Shown: piece by piece, positions 24,937 through 34,451 of the stretch
Numbering within the stretch: position 1 is the first letter of the stretch
Layout: the number at the start of each line of letters is the position of its first letter
NCBI GenBank assembly: GCA_002508705.1
Contig: DAYL01000003.1
Location: 1 to 64,000, forward strand
Length of the DNA stretch: 64,000 nucleotides
Direction: 5' to 3'
DNA from: Methanoculleus sp. UBA374
GTDB lineage: Archaea > Halobacteriota > Methanomicrobia > Methanomicrobiales > Methanoculleaceae
Notes under the pieces: generated by a model
Database searches by the model: none
The model's input: only the letters and a program-made list of their open reading frames with translations
What the model was told of the DNA's origin: nothing
Made by a program: the position numbers and the translations under genes

Positions 24937-25432
24937 GCAGCACCATTCCCTGTCCTTTCACATCGAGACCGGGAATCCTCTTCGCCAACCCCTTGATGAA
25001 GGTCGGACTGACCCCGTATTTCCGGGAGATATCGCCGATCGAAGTGGTTCCGGCCGCAATCTCCTGCTCGACCGAATCCACAATTGCCCTGAGGCCCTCG
25101 TCGTTTGAGACGGCTATATGCAACAGGTCTCCGATATCGCCCATGGAACACTGAAAACTTGCCCTGAATTTGCTGTATGTCGCCCGGTATTCCTTCGTCG
25201 GCTTCTCCCCGGGCTTGGGCATCCGCCACTGCTCTTCGACCAAGTTGCCCTTGCGGAGGATGGAAAGACACTCGGTCACCATCGAGGGATCCGAATACGC
25301 CCTAAGCTCCTCCTCCGTCAGCCAGGCCTTATTTAAGAGCTCGTAGATCCGTTTATAATCGGCATTATTGAACGTTATAAGAAGAGGAACCAGTTCCACT
25401 GGATCGTTAAGAATTTTAATATGTCCCGTCAC
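24920..25432 (-). CDS. ArsR-like archaeal transcription regulator
   Basis: A 170-aa protein with an N-terminal winged helix (LLITFNNADYKRIYELLNKAWLTEEELRAYSDPSMVTECLSILRKGNLVEE) and a C-terminal second HTH (ISRKYGVSPTFIKGLAKRIPG). Two HTHs in one chain are seen in this archaeal family. It opens the operon with the second regulator and helicase and is divergent from hypF across 56 bases, so it might also control hypF. Confidence 0.8.
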   Translation of the reverse strand: MTGHIKILNDPVELVPLLITFNNADYKRIYELLNKAWLTEEELRAYSDPSMVTECLSILRKGNLVEEQWRMPKPGEKPTKEYRATYSKFRASFQCSMGDIGDLLHIAVSNDEGLRAIVDSVEQEIAAGTTSIGDISRKYGVSPTFIKGLAKRIPGLDVKGQGMVLLDRLH

Positions 25433-25488
25433 TGCGATACCCTATTATTATATTGTTGTGTAACTCCATAAATTTTTGCTGAATATTA

Positions 25489-27702
25489 ATGCGTACACAG
25501 GGAACCATCATCATCCGGGGCATCGTTCAGGGGGTCGGGTTTCGTCCCTTTGTCTATGCAACGGCCAGGAAATTCGGGATTACCGGATCGGTTAAAAACC
25601 TCGGGAGCGAGGTCGAAATCCATGCATTCGGAAACCGTTTCGAAGAATTTCTCGAGGTTGTTTCCCGAGGAACGCCGTTATCTCAGATAGATTCTATAGA
25701 TGTCCAGGATATGCGCGGCAGTCCGCCCGAAACGTTTACCATCCTTGAGAGCGGTTCGGGATGCCTCTCCGGCTTCATCCCCCCCGACATCGCCACCTGT
25801 GACGACTGCATCGCCGATATCTTCACACCCGGCGGGCGATACGAAGGCTACTGGGCCACGTCCTGCGTCAACTGCGGCCCCCGATACAGCATCATCAACG
25901 CCCTCCCCTACGACCGGGAGCGTACGACCATGCAGCCGTTTCCCATGTGTACCGCCTGTGAGCGTGAATACACCCACCCGGCGTGCCGGCGCCACCACGC
26001 CCAGACGATCGCCTGTGCAGCCTGCGGGCCGCACCTCACGCTTCTTCGGGCCGACGGAACGCCGCTTCGAGCGGCGGACCCCATCAGGGAAACTGCATCC
26101 CTCCTCGATGCGGGCTCGATCGTCGCCATCCGGGGGATAGGCGGATTTCATATCGCCTGCACCGAGGAGGCGGCAGGCGCCCTGAAACGTCGTCTGGGCC
26201 GGACGGAGCAGCCTCTTGCGGTGATGGCGACCCCGGAGGAGGTGGAGCGGATCGCGGTTGTATCGGACGAAGAACGGGGAATTCTCCGTTCCCGGGAGCG
26301 GCCGATAGTGGTGCTCGCAAAGCGGGACCCCGCGTCGCACCCGGGGATCTCCAACCTCCATACCGTCGGGTGCATGCTCCCCTATACCGGGCTGCACCAC
26401 CTCCTCTTTGCAAACCTCGCCCACCCGCTCCTCATCATGACGAGTGCGAACCTGCCGGGCTACCCGATGATCACCGATCTCGCGACCGCTCTCGAACGGC
26501 TTTCGGAACAGGTGGACTACATCCTCACGCACGACCGCCGGATCGTCAACCGGTGCGACGACTCCGTTGTTCGGGACGGCTGCATCATCCGTCTCTCGCG
26601 GGGCCTCGCCCCGAAGCGGACGGCAATCGATCTCGGCAATGAGTGCATCCTCGGTGTCGGCCCGGAACTGAACGCAAACATCTCCATCTACCAGAACGGG
26701 TTCTGCATCACGTCCCCGCACGTCGGAAACGTCAGGAACCCGCAGACCCTCGCCTACCTGCAGGAGACGATCGAAAGGATAGGGGGGCTCATCGGCGCCC
26801 GATACGACCGGATCGTCCACGACCTTCACCCGCAGTTCCTCTCGACTCGCTACGCGAGGAAGATCGCCGGAGAGACCGGGGCGGAACTCCTCGCCGTCCA
26901 GCACCACCGGGCGCACATCGCCGCAGCGACCCGGGAGGAATGCGTCGGAATCGCCATCGACGGCGTGGGATACGGCGACGACGGAACGGTCTGGGGCGGT
27001 GAGGTCTTTGCCGGGAAGGTCCCCCGCCTCGACCGGGTCGCCCACCTCGAGGTCGTCCCGATGCCGGGCGGCGACCTTGCCACCCGGTTCCCGGAGCGGA
27101 TGCTCTACGGCATCCTGCCGACGTCGGGGGTCCGGGACCTTCTCGCATCGCGGGGCTGGAGCGAGATCGAACTATCGGCCCTTACCCGGCAGGTGGAGCG
27201 GGGGCTGAACGTCGCCGCGACCTCAAGCACGGGCCGGGTCCTCGATGCCGTTGCGGCCCTCCTCGGGATCTGCCGGGAACGGACCTACGACGGGGAACCG
27301 GCGATGAAACTCGAGGCGGCGGCGTCCGCCGGAAAGCCGTCGGCCTGGGACCTCGACTTCCTGCACGGCAGCGACGGCTGCGAGGTCCTCTCGACCCGTT
27401 CGCTCATAGCGGAGGCATACCGGCGGTACGCCGCCGGGGAACGGACCGAAAGCATCGCCGCGTCCTTCCAGTACAACCTCGCCCGGGGCGTCGCCGCGAT
27501 GGCTGTCCGGGCGGCGGAGGAGCGGGGGACCCCCCGGGTGGCGCTCTCGGGCGGCGTGGCCTACAACCGGGCGATCCGGGAGACGATCCGGGACGAGGTC
27601 CGGGCTGCCGGGCTGGAGTTCATCATCAACCGTGACTATCCCCTCGGAGACGGGTGCATCAGCTTCGGGCAGGCGGTCTACGGGGGGAGTGAGGAGGAGT
27701 GA
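25489..27702 (+). CDS. hypF: hydrogenase maturation carbamoyltransferase HypF
   Basis: A 737-aa protein of full family length. The order is: acylphosphatase domain (1-90, GIVQGVGFRPFVYATARKF), two zinc fingers with four CxxC pairs (about 105-185, CDDC, CVNC, CTAC, CAAC), a YrdC-like domain (about 195-375), and a Kae1-like domain (about 395-737) with HHRAHIAA. It uses carbamoyl phosphate and ATP to make the carbamoyl group that HypE turns into the cyanide ligand of [NiFe]-hydrogenases. The partner hyp genes are not in the window. Confidence 0.97.
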   Translation: MRTQGTIIIRGIVQGVGFRPFVYATARKFGITGSVKNLGSEVEIHAFGNRFEEFLEVVSRGTPLSQIDSIDVQDMRGSPPETFTILESGSGCLSGFIPPDIATCDDCIADIFTPGGRYEGYWATSCVNCGPRYSIINALPYDRERTTMQPFPMCTACEREYTHPACRRHHAQTIACAACGPHLTLLRADGTPLRAADPIRETASLLDAGSIVAIRGIGGFHIACTEEAAGALKRRLGRTEQPLAVMATPEEVERIAVVSDEERGILRSRERPIVVLAKRDPASHPGISNLHTVGCMLPYTGLHHLLFANLAHPLLIMTSANLPGYPMITDLATALERLSEQVDYILTHDRRIVNRCDDSVVRDGCIIRLSRGLAPKRTAIDLGNECILGVGPELNANISIYQNGFCITSPHVGNVRNPQTLAYLQETIERIGGLIGARYDRIVHDLHPQFLSTRYARKIAGETGAELLAVQHHRAHIAAATREECVGIAIDGVGYGDDGTVWGGEVFAGKVPRLDRVAHLEVVPMPGGDLATRFPERMLYGILPTSGVRDLLASRGWSEIELSALTRQVERGLNVAATSSTGRVLDAVAALLGICRERTYDGEPAMKLEAAASAGKPSAWDLDFLHGSDGCEVLSTRSLIAEAYRRYAAGERTESIAASFQYNLARGVAAMAVRAAEERGTPRVALSGGVAYNRAIRETIRDEVRAAGLEFIINRDYPLGDGCISFGQAVYGGSEEE

Positions 27703-27791
27703 AGGGGCAAATCAACAAAATCCGGTTAACATAATGGAGAAATTTAGCAAATAATATACCTCCCCGCGCCCCATAGCAAAGCGCAGACGCC

Positions 27792-28484
27792 ATGAAGTTG
27801 ATTACCGTTGCAGGCCCTCCGTCTTCAGGGAAGACCTCCGTGATTCTCAAAACCATTGCAGCTCTCGGACTACCCGGGGGGAGCGTGGGCGTCGTGAAGT
27901 TCGACTCGCTCACCTCCTTCGATCACCAGCGCTACGACGAACAGGGGATACCCAACCAGACCGCGTTCGCCGGCAAGATCTGTCCCGACCACTTCTTCGT
28001 CAGCAATGTTGAAGGGGCGGTCGAGTGGGGCATGAAGAAGGGGCTGTCGGTTCTCGTCACGGAGAGCGCAGGGCTCTGCAACCGGTGCTCGCCGTACGTG
28101 AACGGCATTCTGTCGGTCTGCGTGATCGACAACCTTTCCGGCGTCAATACCCCGAGGAAGATCGGGCCGATGCTGAAATACGCCGATATCGTCGTCGTCA
28201 CCAAAGGGGATATCGTCTCTCAGGCGGAGCGTGAAGTCTTTGCCTTCAACGTCCACGAGGTCAATGCGGCGGCAATCGTTCTCTTCGTCAACGGCATTAC
28301 CGGCCAGGGAGCGTTCATGCTCGCCCGCTACTGGCAGGACGCACTCGATATCCAGACGCTTCGCGACCGCAAACTCAGGTTCACCATGCCCGCCGCCATC
28401 TGCTCGTACTGCACCGGCGAGACCCTTATCGGGGAGCCGTATCAGATGGGGATGGTCAAAAGAGTGGGGTTTGACGACGCATGA
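27792..28484 (+). CDS. HypB/CobW/UreG-like GTPase
   Basis: A 230-aa P-loop protein. Walker A is GPPSSGKTS at residues 8-16, a switch-like DHQRYDEQG follows, and TKGD (near 138-141) serves as the NKxD base-specificity motif. Cysteines cluster in CNRCSPYV (near 97) and CSYCTGE (near 201), possible metal ligands. Relatives insert nickel, cobalt or zinc into enzymes by GTP hydrolysis. It is distinct from HypB, lacking the His-rich N-terminus. It is coupled by ATGA to an ABC ATPase, then a DUF364 gene, forming a cassette just after hypF. Confidence 0.85.
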   Translation: MKLITVAGPPSSGKTSVILKTIAALGLPGGSVGVVKFDSLTSFDHQRYDEQGIPNQTAFAGKICPDHFFVSNVEGAVEWGMKKGLSVLVTESAGLCNRCSPYVNGILSVCVIDNLSGVNTPRKIGPMLKYADIVVVTKGDIVSQAEREVFAFNVHEVNAAAIVLFVNGITGQGAFMLARYWQDALDIQTLRDRKLRFTMPAAICSYCTGETLIGEPYQMGMVKRVGFDDA

Positions 28485-29515
28485 ATGCCCTCGGTTACGT
28501 TGCCGAGGTTTCGACCGTCCCAATCGGCGAGATCCTCCGCCGCTATCCTCTTGCAGTCGATTACCTTGCCAATATGCGACTCGCCGGGGTCGATGAGACC
28601 AAAACACTCCCCGAAATTCTGGAGGATGTCGATGAGGATATGCTTGAGGAGTTCGGGCTCGACCGTGAGGAGGTCATCTACCACTTCTGTGCATTCCTTG
28701 AGGCGTTTTCCCGGGCGAAGGGGTCGGATGAGGCGATCTCCTCCGTTACGATCCTCGGCGGACGGGACAAGACAGGAAGGCCGGAGATGGTCGAATTGAC
28801 AATAACGCCCGGTGAGGTCGTCAGCATCGTCGGTCCCACCGGCTCGGGGAAGAGCAGACTGCTTGAAGATATAGAATGCCTCGCCCAGCGCGATACGCCG
28901 ACCGCAAGGCAGATCCTCATCAACGGCTCGGTTCCCGATGCCGACAAAAGATTCGCCACCGGGGGCAAACTGGTGGCCCAGCTCTCGCAGAATATGAACT
29001 TCGTCATGGACTTAACCGTGCAGGAATTCCTGAAAATGCACGCAAAAAGCCGGATGATCCCCGATCCCGCCGCAGTTGTGGAGAAGTGTTTTGCGGTTGC
29101 CAACTCTCTTGCGGGCGAGAAATTTACGCTCGATACGAAAGTCACCCAGCTCTCCGGCGGGCAGTCGCGGTCGCTGATGATCGCCGATACCGCACTTCTG
29201 AGTTCATCCCCGATCATCCTTATCGACGAACTGGAAAATGCAGGAATCGACCGGCGGGAGGCGGTCAAGCTCCTTGTCGGCAACGAGAAGATCGTCCTCA
29301 TGTCGACGCACGATCCGCTCCTCGCCCTCCGCGCAGACAAACGGATCGTCATCAGAAACGGCGGCATTGCAAAAGTGATTGAAACGACGGCGGAAGAAGA
29401 AGAGACGCTGCATAAAATCGAGGCGATCGACTCCGTCCTCCTCGATATCCGTAATCAACTCCGGGGAGGAGGGATCGTTGCAAAAGAGAGTATCCCGGAA
29501 TTTCAGGAGAAATGA
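28481..29515 (+). CDS. soluble ABC-type ATPase with N-terminal DUF1858-like helical domain
   Basis: A 344-aa protein without membrane segments. Residues 12-85 (IGEILRRYPLAVDYLANMRLAGV... EVIYHFCAFLEAF) resemble DUF1858/ScdA-N-type helical domains found on metal-cluster proteins. The ABC core has Walker A GPTGSGKS (near 113-120), signature LSGGQSRSLM, Walker B IILIDELENAG, with Glu replaced by the DEL form, and the H-loop MSTHDPL. No permease is nearby, so it probably drives a conformational change on a cytosolic partner, like the A2 protein in methyl-CoM reductase activation. The partner is probably one of the two flanking products. Confidence 0.8.
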   Translation: MNALGYVAEVSTVPIGEILRRYPLAVDYLANMRLAGVDETKTLPEILEDVDEDMLEEFGLDREEVIYHFCAFLEAFSRAKGSDEAISSVTILGGRDKTGRPEMVELTITPGEVVSIVGPTGSGKSRLLEDIECLAQRDTPTARQILINGSVPDADKRFATGGKLVAQLSQNMNFVMDLTVQEFLKMHAKSRMIPDPAAVVEKCFAVANSLAGEKFTLDTKVTQLSGGQSRSLMIADTALLSSSPIILIDELENAGIDRREAVKLLVGNEKIVLMSTHDPLLALRADKRIVIRNGGIAKVIETTAEEEETLHKIEAIDSVLLDIRNQLRGGGIVAKESIPEFQEK

Positions 29516-29518
29516 CCT

Positions 29519-30277
29519 ATGTGGGAGTTATACGACGCATTGATCGAAGAGATCCCGGACGATATCATCGTCGATGACATCGTCGTCGGCGGAGAGATGA
29601 CGTATGTTGAGGCAAACGGCGGCATCGGTCTTGCGGCATACCGCGATTATGTCCAGCGCGCGCCGATGATGACCAAAAATCGGATTGGAATGCCGTTAAA
29701 AGAGGTCGCCGGGTGTGTGAAGTCCTGGAATCTGCGGGAAGCGTCCATCGGCCAGTCGGCGATCGATGCGTGGTACAACCACCCGGATGTCGCTCGGCGC
29801 GCAGGGATCGAGGTTCCGGAAAAGAAGCGGGTTGAGGAGCGGCTGAAAGACCCGTTCATCCGGTCCCAGAACCTCGTGAAAGGAAAGAAGGTCTGTGTCG
29901 TCGGTCATTTTCCGTTCCTTGAGAAGCTGATCGCCCCGGTCTCCGACCTGAGCATCGTTGAGTGGGACCCCGCGGAGGGGGATTACCCGTATTCCGCCTG
30001 TGAGTATCTGCTGCCGGAATGCGATTATGCGTTCCTGACCTGTGCCGCCGTCGGGGACAAGAGCATGCCGCGGCTTCTTGAACTCTCGGAGAATGCAGAA
30101 GCGGTGACGATCGTAGGTCCGGGAACTCCTCTGTCCTCGGTATTCTTCGATTACGGCGTCTCCGATCTCTCGGGTTTTGTCGTGACCGACGCTCCGCTCG
30201 CCAAAAGGATTATTGCAGGAGCGGAGAGCCAGAGGATCTTCGGGGCGGGAATGAAGGTGCAGTACCTCCGCCCCTGA
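29519..30277 (+). CDS. DUF364 (DUF4213-DUF364) putative metal-chelating protein
   Basis: A 252-aa protein. The N-terminal DUF4213 part (about 1-95) has an enolase-N-like layout; the C-terminal DUF364 part (about 118-250) is Rossmann-like: KVCVVGHFPFLEKL, SIVEWDPAEGDYP, ITIVGPGTPLSSVFFDYGV (spelled VTIVGPGTPL here). The family has been suggested to bind heavy metals on structural grounds. It is the third gene of the cassette, four bases after the ATPase. What it binds is unknown. Confidence 0.85.
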   Translation: MWELYDALIEEIPDDIIVDDIVVGGEMTYVEANGGIGLAAYRDYVQRAPMMTKNRIGMPLKEVAGCVKSWNLREASIGQSAIDAWYNHPDVARRAGIEVPEKKRVEERLKDPFIRSQNLVKGKKVCVVGHFPFLEKLIAPVSDLSIVEWDPAEGDYPYSACEYLLPECDYAFLTCAAVGDKSMPRLLELSENAEAVTIVGPGTPLSSVFFDYGVSDLSGFVVTDAPLAKRIIAGAESQRIFGAGMKVQYLRP

Positions 30278-30379
30278 GGAGATTGCGGCGCATCGTTGCC
30301 GCTCATGGACGTGCCGCCCGTACTTACCGGCAGAGGTCTATAGCGGCTGACGGGGGCGGAGACCCTCTCTTTTCGTCCG

Positions 30380-32215
30380 TCACATCTCGATCCGGGTCGA
30401 AACGCCGTGCATGTGGTCCGCCGGCAAACGGTAGAACTGGACGAATGTCGGCGCAAGCCGTTTGATCGTGGCGAACACCTGCCAGACCAGATGGTTGGTC
30501 ACGATCTCCTCGAGCCCATAGAAGATCACTTTCTCCCGAATGTCATGTTCCCTCAGGATCGGGGTGATGTCCACGAACTCGAGGTATCCGTGCCGGATCT
30601 CAAATGTCCGGAGTCCCTCGGCCAGGTCACGCTTGAAGCCGTGCACGACCCCGAACGGCGTGTCGTCGACCACAATCGAGACCAGAATGTTATCCTGATA
30701 CAGGATGTTGTTCACGAACATGGTCCGGGCGATGTACGGCGGTATCCGTTTCACGTCCCGGGCGAAAAAGAGGGCGGTACCGCTGATAGGCTCCATGGTG
30801 TCCCGGATCTTACGGTACTGACGGAGAAAATCCTTGAGCTGAACCGGCCGGAACGCACGATGGAGCCGGCGCTGGCCCGCAAGGTAGATCAGGATCACAC
30901 CCATCGGCACGGCTGCGAACACAAGCGACCAGTACCCGCCGGTCACGAGCTTGCTCTGGCTCGCACCGAGGAAGAGGAAGTCGATAAGGGTGATGCCCCA
31001 CGCAAGGGCTGCATGGCCGTACCGGTGCCGGTATAGGAAGATGCCGGTGATCAGGATACCGGAGATAACCATCGTTCCCGTGACGGCGAGCCCGTATGCG
31101 GACGCAAGGTGCCGGGACTCCCGGAAGAAGAGCATCACAAAGAGCACGGCGAAAAGCAGCATCCAGTTGACGCTGTTGATGTAGATCTGCGACCGTAGCG
31201 CGGTCGATGTGTATTCGACCTTCAGTGTCGGCAGGAGCCGGGTCATGATCCCCTGATAGACGATCGAGAAGATCCCGCTGATCATCGCCTGCGACGCGAT
31301 CACGGTCGCGGCGATCGAGAGGAGGACGAAGGGGATGTACAGACCAGCCGAGAGGGAGAGGATCATCTCAAAGAGGATGCTCGATGCATCGGGCTGTATC
31401 AGCGCAAAAGCCCCCTGTCCCAGGTAATTGATCACGAGCGCCGGGAAGACGAAGCACCAGGCCCGACGGATCGGTTCGCGGCCGAGGTGTCCCATGTCGG
31501 CGTACAGGGCTTCGCCGCCCGTCGCACAGAGGATCACCGACGCGAGGACCAGGAAGGACTCAAGCCCGTTCGAGAAGAGGAAGTTCACCCCGATGAGTGG
31601 ATTGATCGCCCAGAGGACGGTGGGCGCCTGTACGATCATGATGATGCCCGACAGAGTCAGCGCGGCAAACCAGACGACCATGAGCGGCCCGAAGGTGACC
31701 GCGACCCGATCGGTGCCCCGCCGCTGAATGGAGAAGAGTATAATGGCGATGCCGGCTGCGAGCAGGATAAGCATGTCCGGCCCCACCCCCTTGAGGCCCG
31801 GGATCAGCGGCACACCTTCGACGGCCGAGAGTATGCTGATTGCCGGGGTAATCACGCCGTCGCCGATCAGGAGCGAGACCCCGATCACGGTCAGGATCAG
31901 GAGGGCGTAGCGCGACCTGGAGTGCTTCAGGAGCGGGTTCAGGAGCTCCCGCAGCACGATCGTCCCGCCCTCCCCCCTCTTTCCCAGGCTCATGGCGAGC
32001 CAGGCGTACTGGACCGAGACGATCAGAAGCAGGGTCCAGATGATCAGGGAGAGGACGCCGAGGATCGCGGCTTCGGTCCGGGGAATGAGGGCGAGAATCA
32101 CCGTCAGGGTATAGATGGGGCTTGTCCCGATATCGCCGAAGACAAGGCCCGCTGCCTTGACCGCCCCCAGAGTTCCGGTCTCCTTCCCGCCTCCAGCGGC
32201 GCCAGTTCCCCCCAT
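30380..32215 (-). CDS. kup: KUP/HAK/KT-type potassium uptake protein
   Basis: A 611-aa protein with about 12 membrane helices (roughly residues 20-450) and a soluble C-terminal domain. GLVFGDIGTSPIYTLTVI near the start is the signature of the KUP family of K+/H+ symporters. The ATG at 32215 (MGGTGAAGG) is preferred; the frame also opens with a TTG 13 codons upstream. It stands alone; no regulator is adjacent. Confidence 0.93.
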   Translation of the reverse strand: MGGTGAAGGGKETGTLGAVKAAGLVFGDIGTSPIYTLTVILALIPRTEAAILGVLSLIIWTLLLIVSVQYAWLAMSLGKRGEGGTIVLRELLNPLLKHSRSRYALLILTVIGVSLLIGDGVITPAISILSAVEGVPLIPGLKGVGPDMLILLAAGIAIILFSIQRRGTDRVAVTFGPLMVVWFAALTLSGIIMIVQAPTVLWAINPLIGVNFLFSNGLESFLVLASVILCATGGEALYADMGHLGREPIRRAWCFVFPALVINYLGQGAFALIQPDASSILFEMILSLSAGLYIPFVLLSIAATVIASQAMISGIFSIVYQGIMTRLLPTLKVEYTSTALRSQIYINSVNWMLLFAVLFVMLFFRESRHLASAYGLAVTGTMVISGILITGIFLYRHRYGHAALAWGITLIDFLFLGASQSKLVTGGYWSLVFAAVPMGVILIYLAGQRRLHRAFRPVQLKDFLRQYRKIRDTMEPISGTALFFARDVKRIPPYIARTMFVNNILYQDNILVSIVVDDTPFGVVHGFKRDLAEGLRTFEIRHGYLEFVDITPILREHDIREKVIFYGLEEIVTNHLVWQVFATIKRLAPTFVQFYRLPADHMHGVSTRIEM

Positions 32216-32373
32216 ACAGGAAGATGGCCGCCTGCTGCCAATAAATCTATTCAATCGCTCATCTCTTCACGCAGGCAGCCGTAACCCCGTGGTATGTCTC
32301 TCGGACAATGCCCGGAACACCGACAGATTCCAGCGGATCATAACACCGGCAACCGCCGGCAAAAGAAAAAAGT

Positions 32374-32700
32374 TTAGCCGAAGAGGGCGCCGAGACCGGC
32401 CATACCGCTCTCTTCTTCCTCTTCCTTCTTTGCCTCTTCCTTGGCCTCGTCCGCGGCTGCTGCGGCGGGTGCTGCGGCGGCAGGGGCAGCAGCGGCTGCC
32501 GCGGGTGCGGCGGCGGCCGGAGCAACGGCGGCCTTGCTGATGGCCTCGTCGATGTTCACATCTTCGAGTGCGGCGACAAGGGCCTTCACACGGGCATCCT
32601 CGACGGCGACACCGGCCGCCTTCAGGACAGCAGTCACATTCTCTTCAGTTACATCCTTGCCTGCGTTGTGCAGGAGCAGTGCAGCGTAGATATACTCCAT
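32374..32700 (-). CDS. rpl12: ribosomal stalk protein P1 (archaeal L12)
   Basis: A 108-aa acidic stalk protein: an N-terminal helical dimerisation domain ([22 protein letters not shown]), an Ala/Pro hinge of about 35 residues, a Glu/Lys run, and the C-terminal [12 protein letters not shown] peptide that recruits translation GTPases. The same tail occurs on L10 just upstream. Last gene of the rpl1-rpl10-rpl12 operon. Confidence 0.97.
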   Translation of the reverse strand: MEYIYAALLLHNAGKDVTEENVTAVLKAAGVAVEDARVKALVAALEDVNIDEAISKAAVAPAAAAPAAAAAAPAAAAPAAAAADEAKEEAKKEEEEESGMAGLGALFG

Positions 32701-32730
32701 AGTTCATTCACCTTTGGTTTTGAAATACTG

Positions 32731-33759
32731 TTAGCCGAAGAGGGCGCCGAGACCGGCCATGCCGCTCTCTTCTTCCTCTTCCTTCTTCTCCTCTTCCGTC
32801 TCTTCTTTTTCGGGCTTTGCCTCGGCCGTCTTCTCCGTTGCCGCGGGTGCCGCCGCAACGGTTGCCGCCGAGGCGGCCTTCAGGGTCGCCTCATCGAGCT
32901 CGAACCCATGGGCCTCTGCCGCAAGCGCGACACCCAGCATCTCCCGCTGTGCCCGCCCGATGATCAGGTCGATGATGTCCTTCTCGTAGATGCTCGCTTC
33001 GACACCTACAGTCCGGGCTTCCCGAACCGCCTTGCCGATGATGGCGCCGATGGTGAGCGGTGTCGGGATGACGGCATTGACCGAGAGGTTAAACGCCTGC
33101 TGGGCCGCAAGCACGATATTGCGGTAGTAAGCCTCTTCATCGATAACGAGGAGGTCGGGCGTAAAGACGGTGTTCTTGTAGTAAGCAGCCTGGAGGACGA
33201 GACCGACGTCCATCGGCTTGATGTCGAGCTTCACGAGAGCATCGGCAATCTTCTTGCTGATGACCTCACCCTTCTTCACGACCGTCTTCGTCTCACGAAT
33301 CTTGACCTTTCCACCCTCAATGGCTGCCGGAATGCCCACCTGCTGGAGTTCGCCCACAATGGGGCCGGGCTTGAAGCTGGTCGGGCCCTTCGGGACGACG
33401 ATATCCTCCGGTGCAATCTCGCCGGGCTTCGCCGCCATCTTCGTCTTGGTCTGCTCAAGCAGCTTGAAGAGTTTGAAAGGGTTCTCGTTCGTGAAGATCA
33501 TGGCGCTCTGGCCTTCGGCATGTTCCCTCAGAGCCACAACGCTGCCGCCGACCTCATTTAAGGCGTGCTCGATCAGCGTGTTCCGGGCCATCTTCACCCT
33601 CGCCGTACCGCGGAGGTTCCTCCGGATATGCTGGACCTGCGAGGCGGGAATGCCGTACATGTCCACAACGCCGACGAGCGAATGCTCCCCGATACCGCGC
33701 TTGATCTCGTCCACCTCGTCCTTCTTCCACTTGGGCAGGTGGTGTGTGTAGAGTGCCAT
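32731..33759 (-). CDS. rpl10: 50S ribosomal protein L10 (P0)
   Basis: A 342-aa protein. The N-terminal RNA-binding domain (about 1-110) is followed by the archaeal/eukaryotic insertion domain (about 110-200), helices that hold P1 dimers (about 215-300), and a Glu-rich hinge ending in [12 protein letters not shown]. It anchors the stalk on the 23S GTPase centre with L11. Its start overlaps the rpl1 stop by one base (TAATG). Confidence 0.97.
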   Translation of the reverse strand: MALYTHHLPKWKKDEVDEIKRGIGEHSLVGVVDMYGIPASQVQHIRRNLRGTARVKMARNTLIEHALNEVGGSVVALREHAEGQSAMIFTNENPFKLFKLLEQTKTKMAAKPGEIAPEDIVVPKGPTSFKPGPIVGELQQVGIPAAIEGGKVKIRETKTVVKKGEVISKKIADALVKLDIKPMDVGLVLQAAYYKNTVFTPDLLVIDEEAYYRNIVLAAQQAFNLSVNAVIPTPLTIGAIIGKAVREARTVGVEASIYEKDIIDLIIGRAQREMLGVALAAEAHGFELDEATLKAASAATVAAAPAATEKTAEAKPEKEETEEEKKEEEEESGMAGLGALFG

Positions 33760-34400
33760 TAGATTACCCTCACTGCCGGCCCCATGGTTGTCTTCACGTA
33801 GACCGAGTGAATGTTCAGTGCCCCGCTCTCCAGGACGGACTCAACCCGCCGAAGAACCGCTTCGATGTTCTCGGCGATCTGCTCCGGTTCCATTCCGGCC
33901 GACCCAACCTTCGTGTGGAAGACTTTCTTGTCCTTCGTCCGGATCTTCACGGAACCCCTCAGACGCTGAACAATGGGCCGGATATCCATTCCCTGCGGAA
34001 CCGGCATGGGCATCCTGCCCCGCGGACCGAGCCTGACACCGAGATAACGACCGACGAGAGGCATCACTGCCGTCTCTGCAAGGAAGAACTGATACTCTTC
34101 CGCCATTTTACGCGCTTCCCGGGGTTCTCCCCCGAGCCGCTCGATCTCCTCAGGTCCGATAATAAGGTCCACATTCGCCTCTTTGGCCTGTGTGGTGATG
34201 TCGCCCTTCCCGAGAACGGCGATCTTGACGTTGTCAAAACCGTTCGGGAGGAGAATCGTCTCATCGATACGATTCTTGGGCTGGGACATATCGAGATTCC
34301 TGAGGTTGACGGTGATATCCACGCTCTCCACGAACTTCCTTTCCGGAGCCTGCGAGAGGGCCGTCGTCACGGCTTTTTGTATACTGGTTTTATCGACCAT
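33759..34400 (-). CDS. rpl1: 50S ribosomal protein L1
   Basis: A 213-aa protein of normal archaeal length. FVESVDITVNLRNLDMSQPKNRIDETILLPNG and GRYLGVRLGPRGRMPMPVPQG are conserved L1 segments. L1 forms the mobile stalk at the E site, and in some methanogens represses its own operon by binding the mRNA near the start. A GGAGG site precedes the ATG. Confidence 0.97.
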   Translation of the reverse strand: MVDKTSIQKAVTTALSQAPERKFVESVDITVNLRNLDMSQPKNRIDETILLPNGFDNVKIAVLGKGDITTQAKEANVDLIIGPEEIERLGGEPREARKMAEEYQFFLAETAVMPLVGRYLGVRLGPRGRMPMPVPQGMDIRPIVQRLRGSVKIRTKDKKVFHTKVGSAGMEPEQIAENIEAVLRRVESVLESGALNIHSVYVKTTMGPAVRVI

Positions 34401-34409
34401 CCTTTTCCT

Positions 34410-34440
34410 CCATAGTACGCGACCTCACGATCTTCTATGG
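34410..34440 (-). promoter_or_regulatory. short hairpin in the rpl1 leader, possible L1 binding site
   Basis: In mRNA sense CCATAG (34440-34435) can pair with CTATGG (34415-34410) around an internal loop containing GTGAGG, ending just before the Shine-Dalgarno. Autogenous L1 sites in methanogens are short stem-loops at this position. The resemblance is only positional and weak in sequence. Confidence 0.3.
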
Positions 34441-34451
34441 TTGTCTGACAT

